Positions 33,071 through 41,628 of a DNA stretch of 63,967 nt are shown here, piece after piece. The notes under the pieces were generated by a model. It saw only the letters and a program-made list of their open reading frames with translations. It was not told the DNA's origin and ran no database searches. A program made the translations under genes and the position numbers. Source of the stretch: Bordetella petrii (GTDB lineage Bacteria > Pseudomonadota > Gammaproteobacteria > Burkholderiales > Burkholderiaceae_B); contig WMBV01000031.1 in the NCBI GenBank assembly GCA_017745595.1, positions 1 through 63,967 of the forward strand, read 5' to 3'. The stretch's first letter is position 1; each line of letters opens with the position of its first letter.

Positions 33071-34693
33071 CTATACAGCAGCACGAGGCACTCTTCCAGT
33101 TTCTTGAAACGCCATTGCAGCAGGTCCAAATTTCTTAACCGGCAACGTTACCTTTGCGATTGGAAAATCCCCCGCCAACGCCACATATCCTCCCAGTGAC
33201 GGCAACGCTTGTATCTGCGCCGCCGTCACCACATCTTCCGTCGTCCGTTCCATGTTGTCCGACGTATTCCGGTTATCAACACTGCGGCTGACGCTGTACT
33301 TGGGCCGTTCGACCTCATGTTTCCCCAGGCTTTCGCTCATGTCTTTGGCCGTCTGCGGATCTGTACGGGAGCCGCCCAGCACCGCCAGGTTGCGGAAGCT
33401 GGCCCGAATGGTGGTGGCCATGGTTTTGCCATAGATGTGCTCCAGCTGCGATGTGCTTTGGAGCCCAGCCACGATGCGCAGGCCATTTTTCCGGCCCTTG
33501 GTCAGGCCTGCCTCCAGCGATGGAAGGGCTTCCAGGCTGGCCAACTCGTCGATAAATAGCCACCAGCGCCGATGAGAACTCTCTGGCATGGACAGGATGG
33601 ACGTGATGAATACGTCGGCCCATGAGGACACGAGCGGCTTCATGGAGCTCATCATGTCTTCACGCCAGTTGATGTACAGGTTGCCACCGTCAGGTCGAGA
33701 CAGCCATTCACGGATGGAGAATTTTCCAGGCTTCATGCCAGTGTGCTCGGACAGTTTGTTCGACAGTACGAAGCGGGCAGAGGACAGGGCTTTGCTGGCT
33801 TCGCTGGAGCCCACGAACAGGGATTCGGCCAGCGTGCCTTCCAGAAATTGCTTTAAGACCTTGGGATCCTCAATGGTGCACAGGCGAAACAAATCCATGA
33901 CGCTGGCTTGTTCGCCCTGCATCTGATGCAGCTTCTTGGCCGTTTCGCGTAGAAGCAGTCGCCCAAAGTCGTTCCACTCTTCCGCATTCTTATCCTGACT
34001 CATCGGCACCATCGAGTGCGCCAATCGCTTCCAGTCGTAGTCGGCGCGTACTTCGTTGAAGAACGACCATCCTTGGCTGCGAGCATCGTAGGGGTTGAGA
34101 ATCATGTCGTTCGGTTGCCAGAACTTGCAGAGCAGGTCTCCGTTGGGATCGATCACAATCATGCGGTCGTTGCGTTCCGGGGCTGGCCTGGCTAGTCGGG
34201 CGTGCATCTCGTGCTTTGATCGGCGCAGTACGGATGCGGCCATGTTGCGCAGCAGTACCGATTTGCCTGAGCCCGTAGCACCGCTGATGAGCAGGTGAAG
34301 GTTTTCATTGGCCGTGGGCATCGGAATGCCGCCGATGTCGATCTGTTCTTTACCGCTTTCTTCGCACTGGCTTGCCAAACTCTTGGCCGAAGTCGTGCGC
34401 GTGCCCCGTACGAAGCGTTTGTAGCCCGCCCCTTCAAACCCTTCTGTGCGCGCCGTGCGTCCGACAAACAAGACGAAGATGAGGGAGAGCACCAGCCCGA
34501 CACCGAGTGCGCCATAGAGCAAGGGGTATTGCGGCGTTATCACCATGAAGTGCCAAAGGGCCCTGGCATTCCAGTCGCGCCAGTGCATGTGGCTGCCCCA
34601 GGTGGCGATGGCCATCCAGGCCCCTGCGGGAAAGAGCACCAGAGAAAACGCGGCAATGCGTCGCCGAGTGATGGGGGAAATCAACGTGGACAT
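33071..34693 (-). CDS. traD: Type IV coupling protein (TrwB/TraD-like)
   Basis: A 540-residue inner-membrane ATPase that links the relaxosome to the secretion channel. It has two N-terminal membrane segments (about 12-32 and 55-77), Walker A SGATGSGKS (137-145) and Walker B WLFIDELASL with the following GLTKGRKNGLRIVAGLQS, typical of VirD4/TrwB. Length is close to R388 TrwB (507). It follows the 144-residue gene by 12 bp. The NACHT gene separates it from the relaxase, where R388 has them adjacent. Confidence 0.92.
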   Translation of the reverse strand: MSTLISPITRRRIAAFSLVLFPAGAWMAIATWGSHMHWRDWNARALWHFMVITPQYPLLYGALGVGLVLSLIFVLFVGRTARTEGFEGAGYKRFVRGTRTTSAKSLASQCEESGKEQIDIGGIPMPTANENLHLLISGATGSGKSVLLRNMAASVLRRSKHEMHARLARPAPERNDRMIVIDPNGDLLCKFWQPNDMILNPYDARSQGWSFFNEVRADYDWKRLAHSMVPMSQDKNAEEWNDFGRLLLRETAKKLHQMQGEQASVMDLFRLCTIEDPKVLKQFLEGTLAESLFVGSSEASKALSSARFVLSNKLSEHTGMKPGKFSIREWLSRPDGGNLYINWREDMMSSMKPLVSSWADVFITSILSMPESSHRRWWLFIDELASLEALPSLEAGLTKGRKNGLRIVAGLQSTSQLEHIYGKTMATTIRASFRNLAVLGGSRTDPQTAKDMSESLGKHEVERPKYSVSRSVDNRNTSDNMERTTEDVVTAAQIQALPSLGGYVALAGDFPIAKVTLPVKKFGPAAMAFQETGRVPRAAV

Positions 34694-34705
34694 AGGTGCC
34701 CGTCC

Positions 34706-35140
34706 TCATGAAATCAGCATCTGACCGAGAGATAGACCCGCCAGCAAACCGCCCAGAGCGCCTGCTGCACCGCCGACAAGCAGGGCAATCCAGGTCATGC
34801 GCCGCGCCGATCGGTGTGCTGTGTGGGCGTACTGTGCGGCTTCGTGGGCCAAGCGATCCAGTTGCTGGTGGGTGTCTTGCAGCATGGCCTGAGTGGCCTG
34901 CTGTGCTTCCTGGTGGATCGGCCTGATGCGCGATTCGATGGTGCTCGTCAGGTGGTGACTGAATTGCTGGGGCAGGGTTTCCTGTGTGTCAGCCATTGCC
35001 TGCATGCTTTTTTGCACGGTATGCAGGTGCTGCGTGGTGCGCTCCAGTCGGTCCACCAGGTTGGACACTTCGCCCAGCACCTCGTGATACAGCAAGTCCA
35101 GTTTGGTACGAGCGCCATTGGGAGCCAGGTTGGGTTCCAT
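34706..35140 (-). CDS. Coiled-coil membrane-anchored conjugation protein
   Basis: A 144-residue protein. Residues 12-105 are a heptad-like amphipathic helix rich in Q, H and E (LVDRLERTTQHLHTVQKSMQ). Residues about 112-140 are a glycine-rich hydrophobic segment (ALLVGGAAGALGGLLAGLSLG), probably a membrane anchor. It resembles small TraM-like proteins found beside StbB/TraL in mobilisation operons, but I cannot assign a family. It lies 8 bp after the StbB-like gene and 12 bp before the coupling-protein gene. Confidence 0.75.
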   Translation of the reverse strand: MEPNLAPNGARTKLDLLYHEVLGEVSNLVDRLERTTQHLHTVQKSMQAMADTQETLPQQFSHHLTSTIESRIRPIHQEAQQATQAMLQDTHQQLDRLAHEAAQYAHTAHRSARRMTWIALLVGGAAGALGGLLAGLSLGQMLIS

Positions 35141-35148
35141 GATGACGC

Positions 35149-35856
35149 TCAGGCAAACAGTGCGTTGAAGGCCGCGTTCATTTGCCGATCCACAGGCTTG
35201 GCTAAAGCGCGCAGTGCGTGGCGGCTGCTCAGCTGGGAGATTCGGACATGGTCGTCTGGATCGGTGGCACGAAGCAGCGCGCGGTAATCGGTTTGGTCGG
35301 CCAGCACGTCGGCAATGGTGGTGCGTTGTTCGGCCAGTAGCTCGAAGACTTCGTTTTCGTAGATGACCGCGTGCGGGTTGGCTTGCACCTCGCCGGTCTT
35401 GGCGGCATAGGCTAGGATCGATGGGAATTCATCGGCCACGCTGCTATCGACCCGATTGAACAGGATGCGTACCCGCTCGGGATCCACACCGAGCTCGGCC
35501 AGCGCCGCGACGGTTTTGATGGTTTCGCGCTGGGCTTTGCCGGTATTGATGACGGGCAACACGAAGTAGCCGATTTCTTCATGTGCATCTTCGTAGCGCA
35601 TCATGTGCGTCAGAAAATCCTCGATGTTGCTGGCACCGACATCGACAATGGCGTCGTCTCGAGTGAGCAGCTCGCGGAACAGTCGGCCAAAGTGCTCACC
35701 GCGTAGCTGATCGACATCGAGGCCCAGGTCTGCGCCTGTTTCGTTGGTGGATTCGACGGCGAAAATTTGCGCGCTGTTCATGCGAGGGGCAAGCAGGTGC
35801 GAGGCAGCGACCGTTTTGCCAACAGAACCGGTGTAGTTGAGCACGGCGACTTTCAT
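35149..35856 (-). CDS. stbB: StbB/TraL-like ParA-family ATPase
   Basis: A 235-residue P-loop ATPase. The motif NYTGSVGKT (7-15) is a ParA/MinD-type Walker A variant, and DAIVDVGASN is the Walker B-like strand. R388 StbB and IncP TraL share this size and position in transfer regions. StbB is needed for conjugation and for placing plasmid DNA near the cell pole. The ATG overlaps the stop of the upstream TraK-like gene (ATGA), and AAGGAAC precedes it. Confidence 0.8.
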   Translation of the reverse strand: MKVAVLNYTGSVGKTVAASHLLAPRMNSAQIFAVESTNETGADLGLDVDQLRGEHFGRLFRELLTRDDAIVDVGASNIEDFLTHMMRYEDAHEEIGYFVLPVINTGKAQRETIKTVAALAELGVDPERVRILFNRVDSSVADEFPSILAYAAKTGEVQANPHAVIYENEVFELLAEQRTTIADVLADQTDYRALLRATDPDDHVRISQLSSRHALRALAKPVDRQMNAAFNALFA

Positions 35857-36290
35857 GGTTTGTTCCTTTTGGTAGGTGGGTTGTCAGTGGTGGGCGTACG
35901 GTTGGCCTGGCCTTCACGGCGCAGTGCTTCCAGGTCAATACGCATGTCGCGAATCTTTCGCAGATCCCCAGGCGTTTGGATGTCGCGGGGTCGTCCCTGA
36001 ATGGCATCCAGTGCGGGTGGTGACGAGGTGGGGGTTGAGGGTGGCGACGGTTGCTTGGCGGCTTTCCTCTGCGCTTTGCGCCAGCGGTACAGCGTGATGG
36101 CATAGGTGCCGAACTGAACCTGCAGACCAGCTGCTGCCAAATCGTCCAGCACGGCAGCGTGTGGGACACCAGTTGCCAGCTCCGCTTCGATCAGCGGGAA
36201 CAAGGCGCGCAGTTGTGCGGCGGTGCTGATGCGAGGATCCAAGGTCGCGAGGGTGGCGCGATAGCGCGCTACGGGTCGGGATTCATTCAT
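35853..36290 (-). CDS. traK: TraK-like oriT-binding/mobilisation protein
   Basis: A 145-residue protein. The N-terminal 75 residues (ALFPLIEAELATGVPHAAVLDDLAAAG...FGTYAITLYRWRK) have the helix pattern of IncP TraK, which wraps DNA beside oriT and helps nicking. The C-terminal half is proline-rich and disordered. I chose the ATG at 36290 (GGAAG six bases upstream) because a longer frame would run through the tandem repeats and a DnaA box of the origin. It is the first gene of the traK-stbB-coupling-protein run. The TraK assignment rests on pattern, not clear identity. Confidence 0.7.
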   Translation of the reverse strand: MNESRPVARYRATLATLDPRISTAAQLRALFPLIEAELATGVPHAAVLDDLAAAGLQVQFGTYAITLYRWRKAQRKAAKQPSPPSTPTSSPPALDAIQGRPRDIQTPGDLRKIRDMRIDLEALRREGQANRTPTTDNPPTKRNKP

Positions 36291-36346
36291 AGGCTTCCAT
36301 GGTTGAGTTGAAGACGGGGTGGGGTCGCGACTTGCCACAGGCTGAC

Positions 36347-36580
36347 TTATCCACAAGCCTGTCTGGTAGTAATAAGGTAGAAATAAGGTAGAAGGCGTCG
36401 AGATGGCTGGAGAGCCCTTATTCATGCGGGTTTCCAAAACCGGTGCGCGATGCTATGCCGATAAAGCGCGATGCTGTGCCGATAACCCGCGATGCTATGC
36501 CGATGCAGGCGCGCTGCTATGCCGACGCTGAAGGTCACTTATCCACAAGCGATTTTTGGTCAAATATTGATCAATAAATG
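36347..36580. other. Plasmid-type replication origin (oriV) with iterons
   Basis: Four copies of an iteron near GCGCGATGCTATGCCGAT start at 36445, 36466, 36487 and 36509 (spacing 21, 21, 22). DnaA boxes TTATCCACA flank them at 36347-36355 and 36539-36547. AATAAGGTAGA is tandemly repeated at 36371-36392. An A+T-rich stretch with palindrome ATTGATCAAT (36566-36575) follows. With the TrfA-like gene next door, this is a complete set of parts for iteron-controlled replication. Function is inferred from layout. Confidence 0.75.
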
Positions 36581-36633
36581 GGGTGTGAAAAGGCGAGTTT
36601 GGTGCGTTGGATGAGACGTTATGGCACGCTGGT

Positions 36634-37551
36634 TTAGCGATCTAATCGCGTCCAAACCGCCTGTTCGTGTCCCTTGATGGCCGCCTCGATTCGGGGTTCG
36701 GCGATCACCTCCAGCGCCTCCAGTTCAGTCAAACTACGCTCCAAACTGACCCGAAAATCCCGCATGCGACCGGTAGACTGTGCACGTTCCTTCAGGATTT
36801 CCAGGCTGTATTTCTGCTGGATGTCGGACGAGGTGCCGATGAGTCGTTGCAGGCTTTTGGACAGATCCATGCGCATCTGCAAACGCTTGGACCAGTCCAC
36901 CAGGGCGTATTCGCGATTGCCAAATATCTGTGCCCAGCGCGGATCGGCATAAATGGTGTAGCAGCCGCTGTGCGCGTCGTAATCAAAGCCCCCGATCATG
37001 GCGAGCACCCGGGTTGAGGGATGATTGCCATAGCTGTACTTGATGGAGCCGTCCTTGCGGCGGGCCTCAATGCACAGCGTGAACCGGGCCAGATCCTTCA
37101 TGCCTTCATGCAGCCACTCGTATTGGCTGCCGCCGGTCGGTCGACCCATACCTCGCAGAAAATCGGCACGGTTGATGATGGGCGCTTCGCCGAGCAAGGC
37201 CGTGGTTTGCAGATACATGGCATGCATCCAGATGTCCGCGTGGTCTTCGCTTAACTGTTTGCCGGATCCCTTGAGCAGGATGTTGCTGCCTTCGAGGAAC
37301 ACCGTCTCGTCATGCAGGGTGCGCCAGCCTCGACGCACGGGTGCAAAAATGGCGCTCCGGGCAATGTAGTTTGGAATGGCGCGTGCCGTTTCCTTGATGC
37401 CGGGCAGGATAAAGGGGGTTGGGGTACGGGCCTGTTTTTCTGCTGCTGCCGCCAAGGCTTGTTGGGCCTTTTGGTGTGCCCGTTGCATGGCGGCAGACAG
37501 GTGCAGTAAGTTGCCGTCCTGGTGAAAGGGCTGGCGTGTGGATGAAATCAT
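36634..37551 (-). CDS. trfA: TrfA-like plasmid replication initiator
   Basis: A 305-residue protein resembling IncP TrfA. Shared features are the NYIARSAIF opening of the conserved region, VFLEGSNILLKGSGKQLSEDHADIWMHAM, then GEAPIINRADFLRGMGRPTGGSQYEWL and a second winged-helix part around LVDWSKRLQMRMDLSKSLQRLI. TrfA binds iterons and loads helicase. The ATG at 37551 has TGGAG upstream. It lies between virB11 and the iterons, in the same direction as the transfer genes. Such a gene is unexpected in an integrated element and suggests plasmid ancestry or replication after excision. Confidence 0.8.
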   Translation of the reverse strand: MISSTRQPFHQDGNLLHLSAAMQRAHQKAQQALAAAAEKQARTPTPFILPGIKETARAIPNYIARSAIFAPVRRGWRTLHDETVFLEGSNILLKGSGKQLSEDHADIWMHAMYLQTTALLGEAPIINRADFLRGMGRPTGGSQYEWLHEGMKDLARFTLCIEARRKDGSIKYSYGNHPSTRVLAMIGGFDYDAHSGCYTIYADPRWAQIFGNREYALVDWSKRLQMRMDLSKSLQRLIGTSSDIQQKYSLEILKERAQSTGRMRDFRVSLERSLTELEALEVIAEPRIEAAIKGHEQAVWTRLDR

Positions 37552-37699
37552 CGGTCAAGCTCCAGGCGAGCCGGTATAAGGCCTGCCTGGCGCGTGTGCA
37601 GTGCCTCACACGGGTTCAGGGGATGGGGTAATCGGCGTCTGGACATGCCAGGCCGAAAACGCAATAACAGGTGTTTGCCCTGATGGGCGGTGTCGCGGG

Positions 37700-38707
37700 C
37701 TAACTGCCGACCGGTGTTTTCGGCTCGAACCAGAGTTCTTTGAGCCGAAAGCGTTCGAAATGCAGCACGATATCGACGGTCTGGCGCAAGAAGGCCTGTA
37801 TGGTCGGCAAATCTAGGTTGCCGCCGGTTGGCGATTGCTTGATGAGAATGGCCAGACGGTCAAAGGCGTCGGCGGCGCTGTTGGCATGTGTGGTGGTGAC
37901 CGATCCCGGATGGCCGGTATTCAATGCCGCCAGATAGTCCCAGGTTTCAGGGCCGCGCAACTCGGCCAGAAAGATCCGGTCGGGCGACAGTCGCATGCAG
38001 GCGGCCAAGCTGTCGGTGGCAGATACTCGGCCGCGTGTACCGCCATACATCATATGAATCCGGTTTCTGTGCCGTGGCAGGATCAGTTCATGGACATCTT
38101 CAATCGTGATCAGCCGTTCATCGACGGGAACGCGATCAATCAACGAGCGGGCAAAGGTGGTTTTGCCGGATCCGGTCGCGCCTGAGATGACGATGTTCTT
38201 GCGTGCCAGGATGGCTTCGTGCAGAAAGCGGGGAACATCGCCTGCCGCTTGAAGCGCCATGAGCGCTTGGTCTGATGTCGAGATGTCGCTTGCCGTGTTT
38301 GTGGCTGTGGTTGAAAAAGCGCCTTGTGCCTGCAGTTCTTCCAGGGAAAATGCGGCCTGTGTGTGCTTGCGGACGTTGATGGCTAACGTCTCGTCAATGC
38401 AGGCGGGCGGCATCACGATTTGGCCACGCTCCCCGTCCGGCAGGATGACGGACTGGATCGGGGTACGTGCCATGTGGTTGTACGCGGCCAACGCGGTGGC
38501 CAGGGCCTCCAGGTGCGGATAGGTGAGCGAGGGGCACGTCTGTAATTCCCATGCCCCACGCGTACGGGTGTAAAACTCCCCGGCCCGTACGATGGCAATT
38601 TCCGTCACGCTCGGGTTCTCCAAGTGGTTGGTTAAGGGTCGTAGAAAGGTGCGAACCGAGATGGAGCGATCAAATGGAATCGGTTCAGGGGATGGGTTCA
38701 AGCTCAT
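37700..38707 (-). CDS. virB11: VirB11/TrwD traffic ATPase
   Basis: A 335-residue hexameric ATPase of the conjugation channel. It has Walker A GATGSGKT (176-183), an Asp box TIEDVHEL (201-208), Walker B LAELRGPE (247-254) and a His box GHPGSVTTTHA (266-276), all in the standard order. The ATG at 38707 was chosen because it gives normal family length and follows virB10 with a 23-bp overlap; a longer frame upstream lacks similarity. Confidence 0.93.
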   Translation of the reverse strand: MSLNPSPEPIPFDRSISVRTFLRPLTNHLENPSVTEIAIVRAGEFYTRTRGAWELQTCPSLTYPHLEALATALAAYNHMARTPIQSVILPDGERGQIVMPPACIDETLAINVRKHTQAAFSLEELQAQGAFSTTATNTASDISTSDQALMALQAAGDVPRFLHEAILARKNIVISGATGSGKTTFARSLIDRVPVDERLITIEDVHELILPRHRNRIHMMYGGTRGRVSATDSLAACMRLSPDRIFLAELRGPETWDYLAALNTGHPGSVTTTHANSAADAFDRLAILIKQSPTGGNLDLPTIQAFLRQTVDIVLHFERFRLKELWFEPKTPVGS

Positions 38708-39821
38708 AGACGTGGCTGAAGTCCAAGTCACGGGCGACCATGATGCCGATACGCTCGCCCTGGTTCTTATAAAGCGTTGGAGGTATGTCCAGCGACTTCT
38801 CCAGTATCTTGGCAATGGCTTCCTGACCGCCTTGGGTTGTATTGTCAAAACGGATGTTGTCGTTGCCAGACTGGCCTTGGTTGGATGCCCAGTTGCCAAA
38901 ATCGCCGACCAGAGACAGCAAAATGGCGTTGCCAAAGCGCTCACCGAAGTGATTGTCGATATCGCCATCGACCCCGGCTTCTCCAAGCGGGCCAGTGCCG
39001 GGTGAGCTCAGATTCACGATGACGCCGGTACGGGTTTCCAACCGGTTCCAGGTCACAAACGCGCGGGCCTGTCCTTGTTGGATGCCGCCAGACTGATAGC
39101 CCGTGAATTTGGTACCGGCGTCGATGAGTGTGACCTGGCCGTTGGCGCTCTTGACATCGTGTGTTGCTAAGCAAGTTAGAAATCCGGACTGCGCGCTGAC
39201 GAGTTTCGTTTGCAGCGTGCAATCGATCATGGTGCCCTGTGTCAGCAGGAAGTTGCGATCACCAAGTTGACCGGCCACGGACGGGGATAACTCCAGCGGG
39301 CGTAACTTGTCGGCCAAGGGGCCCGCATCGTTATACGGGCCTTGTGCCGCATCTGTCTGGCTCGTGGTATCGCCGTATCCGTCCCCGCCATCCCCTTGCA
39401 ATGGGCTGGCCAGTCGACGTTGTGTCAGTTCGTCGGCAGGCGGTGGGGTCTCGGGTGCGGGTGGCGGTACGTTATAGCTCGGTTCGGGTGCGGGATCGGC
39501 AACCGGCGGTGGAGGGGCGGGCGATGGCGCAGGGCGCTCGACCTTGGGTGTCTTCAAGCGATTGGTGATGCCGCTTTGGTCTGCCTCCAGGCCGTTGTTG
39601 TTGGCGTCCTCCTTCTGCTCATGACTCCAGGCCTTGAGGAGCACACCCACGGCGACAGCAAGCGCGACCAGGATGGTGAGCCAGAGAAAAGCCCGTGCGC
39701 CACGCGGTGCGGTGCGTCCAGCGGTCTCCAGGTTCAGCGGTTCCCGCTCCAGGTCAGGAGCAGCATGGTCGTCGGATTGTTGGGAGTCTAACTGCAGAGT
39801 GCCTTGCTCGTTTTCCGTCAT
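38685..39821 (-). CDS. virB10: VirB10/TrwE channel scaffold
   Basis: A 378-residue protein that spans both membranes. A cytoplasmic N-terminus is followed by one membrane segment (about 43-63, AFLWLTILVALAVAVGVLL) and a proline-rich periplasmic stretch (98-130). The VirB10 C-domain has TQGTMIDCTLQTKLVSAQSGFLTC and ITLIDAGTKFTGYQSGG-type blocks. It overlaps virB9 by 4 bp. Confidence 0.93.
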   Translation of the reverse strand: MTENEQGTLQLDSQQSDDHAAPDLEREPLNLETAGRTAPRGARAFLWLTILVALAVAVGVLLKAWSHEQKEDANNNGLEADQSGITNRLKTPKVERPAPSPAPPPPVADPAPEPSYNVPPPAPETPPPADELTQRRLASPLQGDGGDGYGDTTSQTDAAQGPYNDAGPLADKLRPLELSPSVAGQLGDRNFLLTQGTMIDCTLQTKLVSAQSGFLTCLATHDVKSANGQVTLIDAGTKFTGYQSGGIQQGQARAFVTWNRLETRTGVIVNLSSPGTGPLGEAGVDGDIDNHFGERFGNAILLSLVGDFGNWASNQGQSGNDNIRFDNTTQGGQEAIAKILEKSLDIPPTLYKNQGERIGIMVARDLDFSHVYELEPIP

Positions 39822-40705
39822 GGGGCATTCCTTTGTTGCATGTCGTCACTGTGCTGCGCGACCGGTACGGGCATGGCCGTGGACGGTTGCGGTGCAGGTG
39901 CGCCTTTGATGTTGCGCTTGACTGCAGGTGAGGTCGTTCCGGTATGCGTCGGTACCGGCGTGACACCGTAAGCCTCGTTATGAATGGCCAGCACTTGATT
40001 GCCCAGGCGTAGATGCCATAAGGATGAGGTGCGATGCAGCACCATGGTCCGTTCATCGGCCATGTGATAGTTGGTAATGACTTCTTGGCCGTCTGGGGTG
40101 ACGCGATAGACGGTCGGGATGTCGGCCTCAGCGGCAAACTGCAGCCAGGTCTGACGGCCATCATCCCAGGCATGTACGGGCGCGATGCCTGCATCTCCGT
40201 TGCGGGTGTAGGCCTGCCAGTTAATTGGCGTGCTTGTCGTGCGTAGGGATTGCTCGATCGCCGCTTTCTGCGATGCCTGGATGCGTTGCTTGGCTTCGGT
40301 GTCGGGATAGCGGACGACCAGTTTGTACAGTGCCGGTGAGTGGCGGTTGTCGCTGTACGTGAGCCTGAAGCTGTAATCGCGCCGGTTGGTGACGACAAGC
40401 AGGTTGGTGTTGGCGTTTTCCGCTGTCGGTTTGAAGAACAGGTGATTATCTTTGTACGTAAGCGCGTAGGCCTGACTGTCACCGAAGACGTGGTAGACGT
40501 AGTGCTCGCCAGGCTCCAGGACAATATGGGTTGCCACGCCAATGATCGCATTGAGCTGGATTACGTCCGCCGCATCGTAGTTGACGTAGCGCACGCGATG
40601 ATCTGATTTTGAGGATCGTGGTGTGTCCAGCGCCAGCGCGCTTGCAGGCAGCGCCAGGCAAAGCACGAGTGCCAACGCTTGCCGTCTGGGGAAGTGTTCA
40701 AACAT
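39818..40705 (-). CDS. virB9: VirB9/TrwF outer-membrane core component
   Basis: A 295-residue periplasmic protein. The signal peptide ends after about residue 25 (LALVLCLALPASALA). It has the VirB9 pattern HVFGDSQAYALTYKDNHLFFKPTAENANTNLLVVTNRRDY and a C-terminal WHLRLGNQVLAIHNEAYG block for pairing with the VirB7 lipoprotein and VirB10. The start lies 27 bp after virB8. Confidence 0.93.
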   Translation of the reverse strand: MFEHFPRRQALALVLCLALPASALALDTPRSSKSDHRVRYVNYDAADVIQLNAIIGVATHIVLEPGEHYVYHVFGDSQAYALTYKDNHLFFKPTAENANTNLLVVTNRRDYSFRLTYSDNRHSPALYKLVVRYPDTEAKQRIQASQKAAIEQSLRTTSTPINWQAYTRNGDAGIAPVHAWDDGRQTWLQFAAEADIPTVYRVTPDGQEVITNYHMADERTMVLHRTSSLWHLRLGNQVLAIHNEAYGVTPVPTHTGTTSPAVKRNIKGAPAPQPSTAMPVPVAQHSDDMQQRNAP

Positions 40706-40732
40706 GAGAGTTCCTTCGGGGCGATATGGGAG

Positions 40733-41419
40733 TTAGCGCGACAAGTCGGCAGCCAGGTCATAGCGTGTGATCTGGAAACCCAACGGATTCAGTCGTGCGA
40801 CCTCTTCGGTGAGCGGCACATCGGTGTATTGATAGGCCATGGTGGCAATCAGGTGCTGGACCTTGGTGATGTTGCCCGACGTCACTTCTCGCTCTGTCTT
40901 GGTAAAGCGGACGATGGCCGCCTGGTTGGCTCCGAGGGTGATGGAGTGAACCTGTACATCGACCGTGCCCTCGGTGCCCAAACGTGTTGTAACGGCATCC
41001 TCTCCTTCAAAGCGTTTGCCATATCGCGTCTGAATGGGTGCGGAGGACAGCAGGGCGCACGTATCGAATTGCTCCTGAATGGTTTGCCAGCTGTAACCTT
41101 CGCAGTTCAGTACATAGGTATTCAGGAAATGCTTGGCGATGCGTTCGCCATAGTCTTCCAGCGGTTGCCCGAGTTGGCTGACGTGCTCGACCGTGCCGGT
41201 GGCTTCATCGACACGCACCACGTACATTTCGGGCGGCGCTTTGAGCGGTGTCAGAACGACGACGGCAGCGATGGCGACGGAGGCAATGAATGCCGAGCCA
41301 ATGGCAACTTGCCAGGCTCGCTTTCGGCTGCGGAAAATTTCGCCGAGATAATCACGCTCCAGGCCGCGAGACTGTTCCAGATAGGCAGCTATATCTTCGG
41401 ATTTGAGGGCTTCGGGCAC
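40733..41419 (-). CDS. virB8: VirB8/TrwG inner-membrane assembly protein
   Basis: A 228-residue bitopic protein. The membrane segment lies at about 36-57 (VAIGSAFIASVAIAAVVVLTPL), followed by the periplasmic VirB8 domain (YVVRVDEATGTVEHV, YGKRF, LIATMAYQYTDVPL). The start codon is GTG at 41419, three bases after the virB7 stop. VirB8 nucleates the core complex. Confidence 0.92.
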   Translation of the reverse strand: MPEALKSEDIAAYLEQSRGLERDYLGEIFRSRKRAWQVAIGSAFIASVAIAAVVVLTPLKAPPEMYVVRVDEATGTVEHVSQLGQPLEDYGERIAKHFLNTYVLNCEGYSWQTIQEQFDTCALLSSAPIQTRYGKRFEGEDAVTTRLGTEGTVDVQVHSITLGANQAAIVRFTKTEREVTSGNITKVQHLIATMAYQYTDVPLTEEVARLNPLGFQITRYDLAADLSR

Positions 41420-41422
41420 GAA

Positions 41423-41560
41423 TCAAACTCCTTGAATAAGCGGTGGTGTGGCATTGACCGGCACACGGGGCGAGTCGGCGGGTTGGGGTGGCTCTGGTGC
41501 GTGAAAGGCGCAACCGGCCAGCAGCCCGGCCAATGCCAGGGCGGCGGCGATGTTTTTCAT
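41423..41560 (-). CDS. virB7: VirB7/TrwH lipoprotein
   Basis: A 45-residue lipoprotein. The signal peptide MKNIAAALALAG is followed by the lipobox LLAGC (cysteine 17) and a proline-rich mature part of 29 residues ending PPLIQGV. Size and place between virB6 and virB8 match VirB7, which anchors VirB9 to the outer membrane. The gene is too short for ordinary gene calling; the reading comes directly from the minus strand, with GGGAG-type bases before the ATG at 41560. Confidence 0.85.
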   Translation of the reverse strand: MKNIAAALALAGLLAGCAFHAPEPPQPADSPRVPVNATPPLIQGV

Positions 41561-41628
41561 GGGAACTCCCGCTCTGTCTGCGGACAGAACAATTAGGAAG
41601 GAATGAAGGGGTGCGGCAGGCCGCTGGA

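Noticed and set aside
36445-36526. CRISPR array
   Set aside because: Repeats are spaced 21-22 bp with almost no spacer, so they are iterons and not repeat-spacer units.
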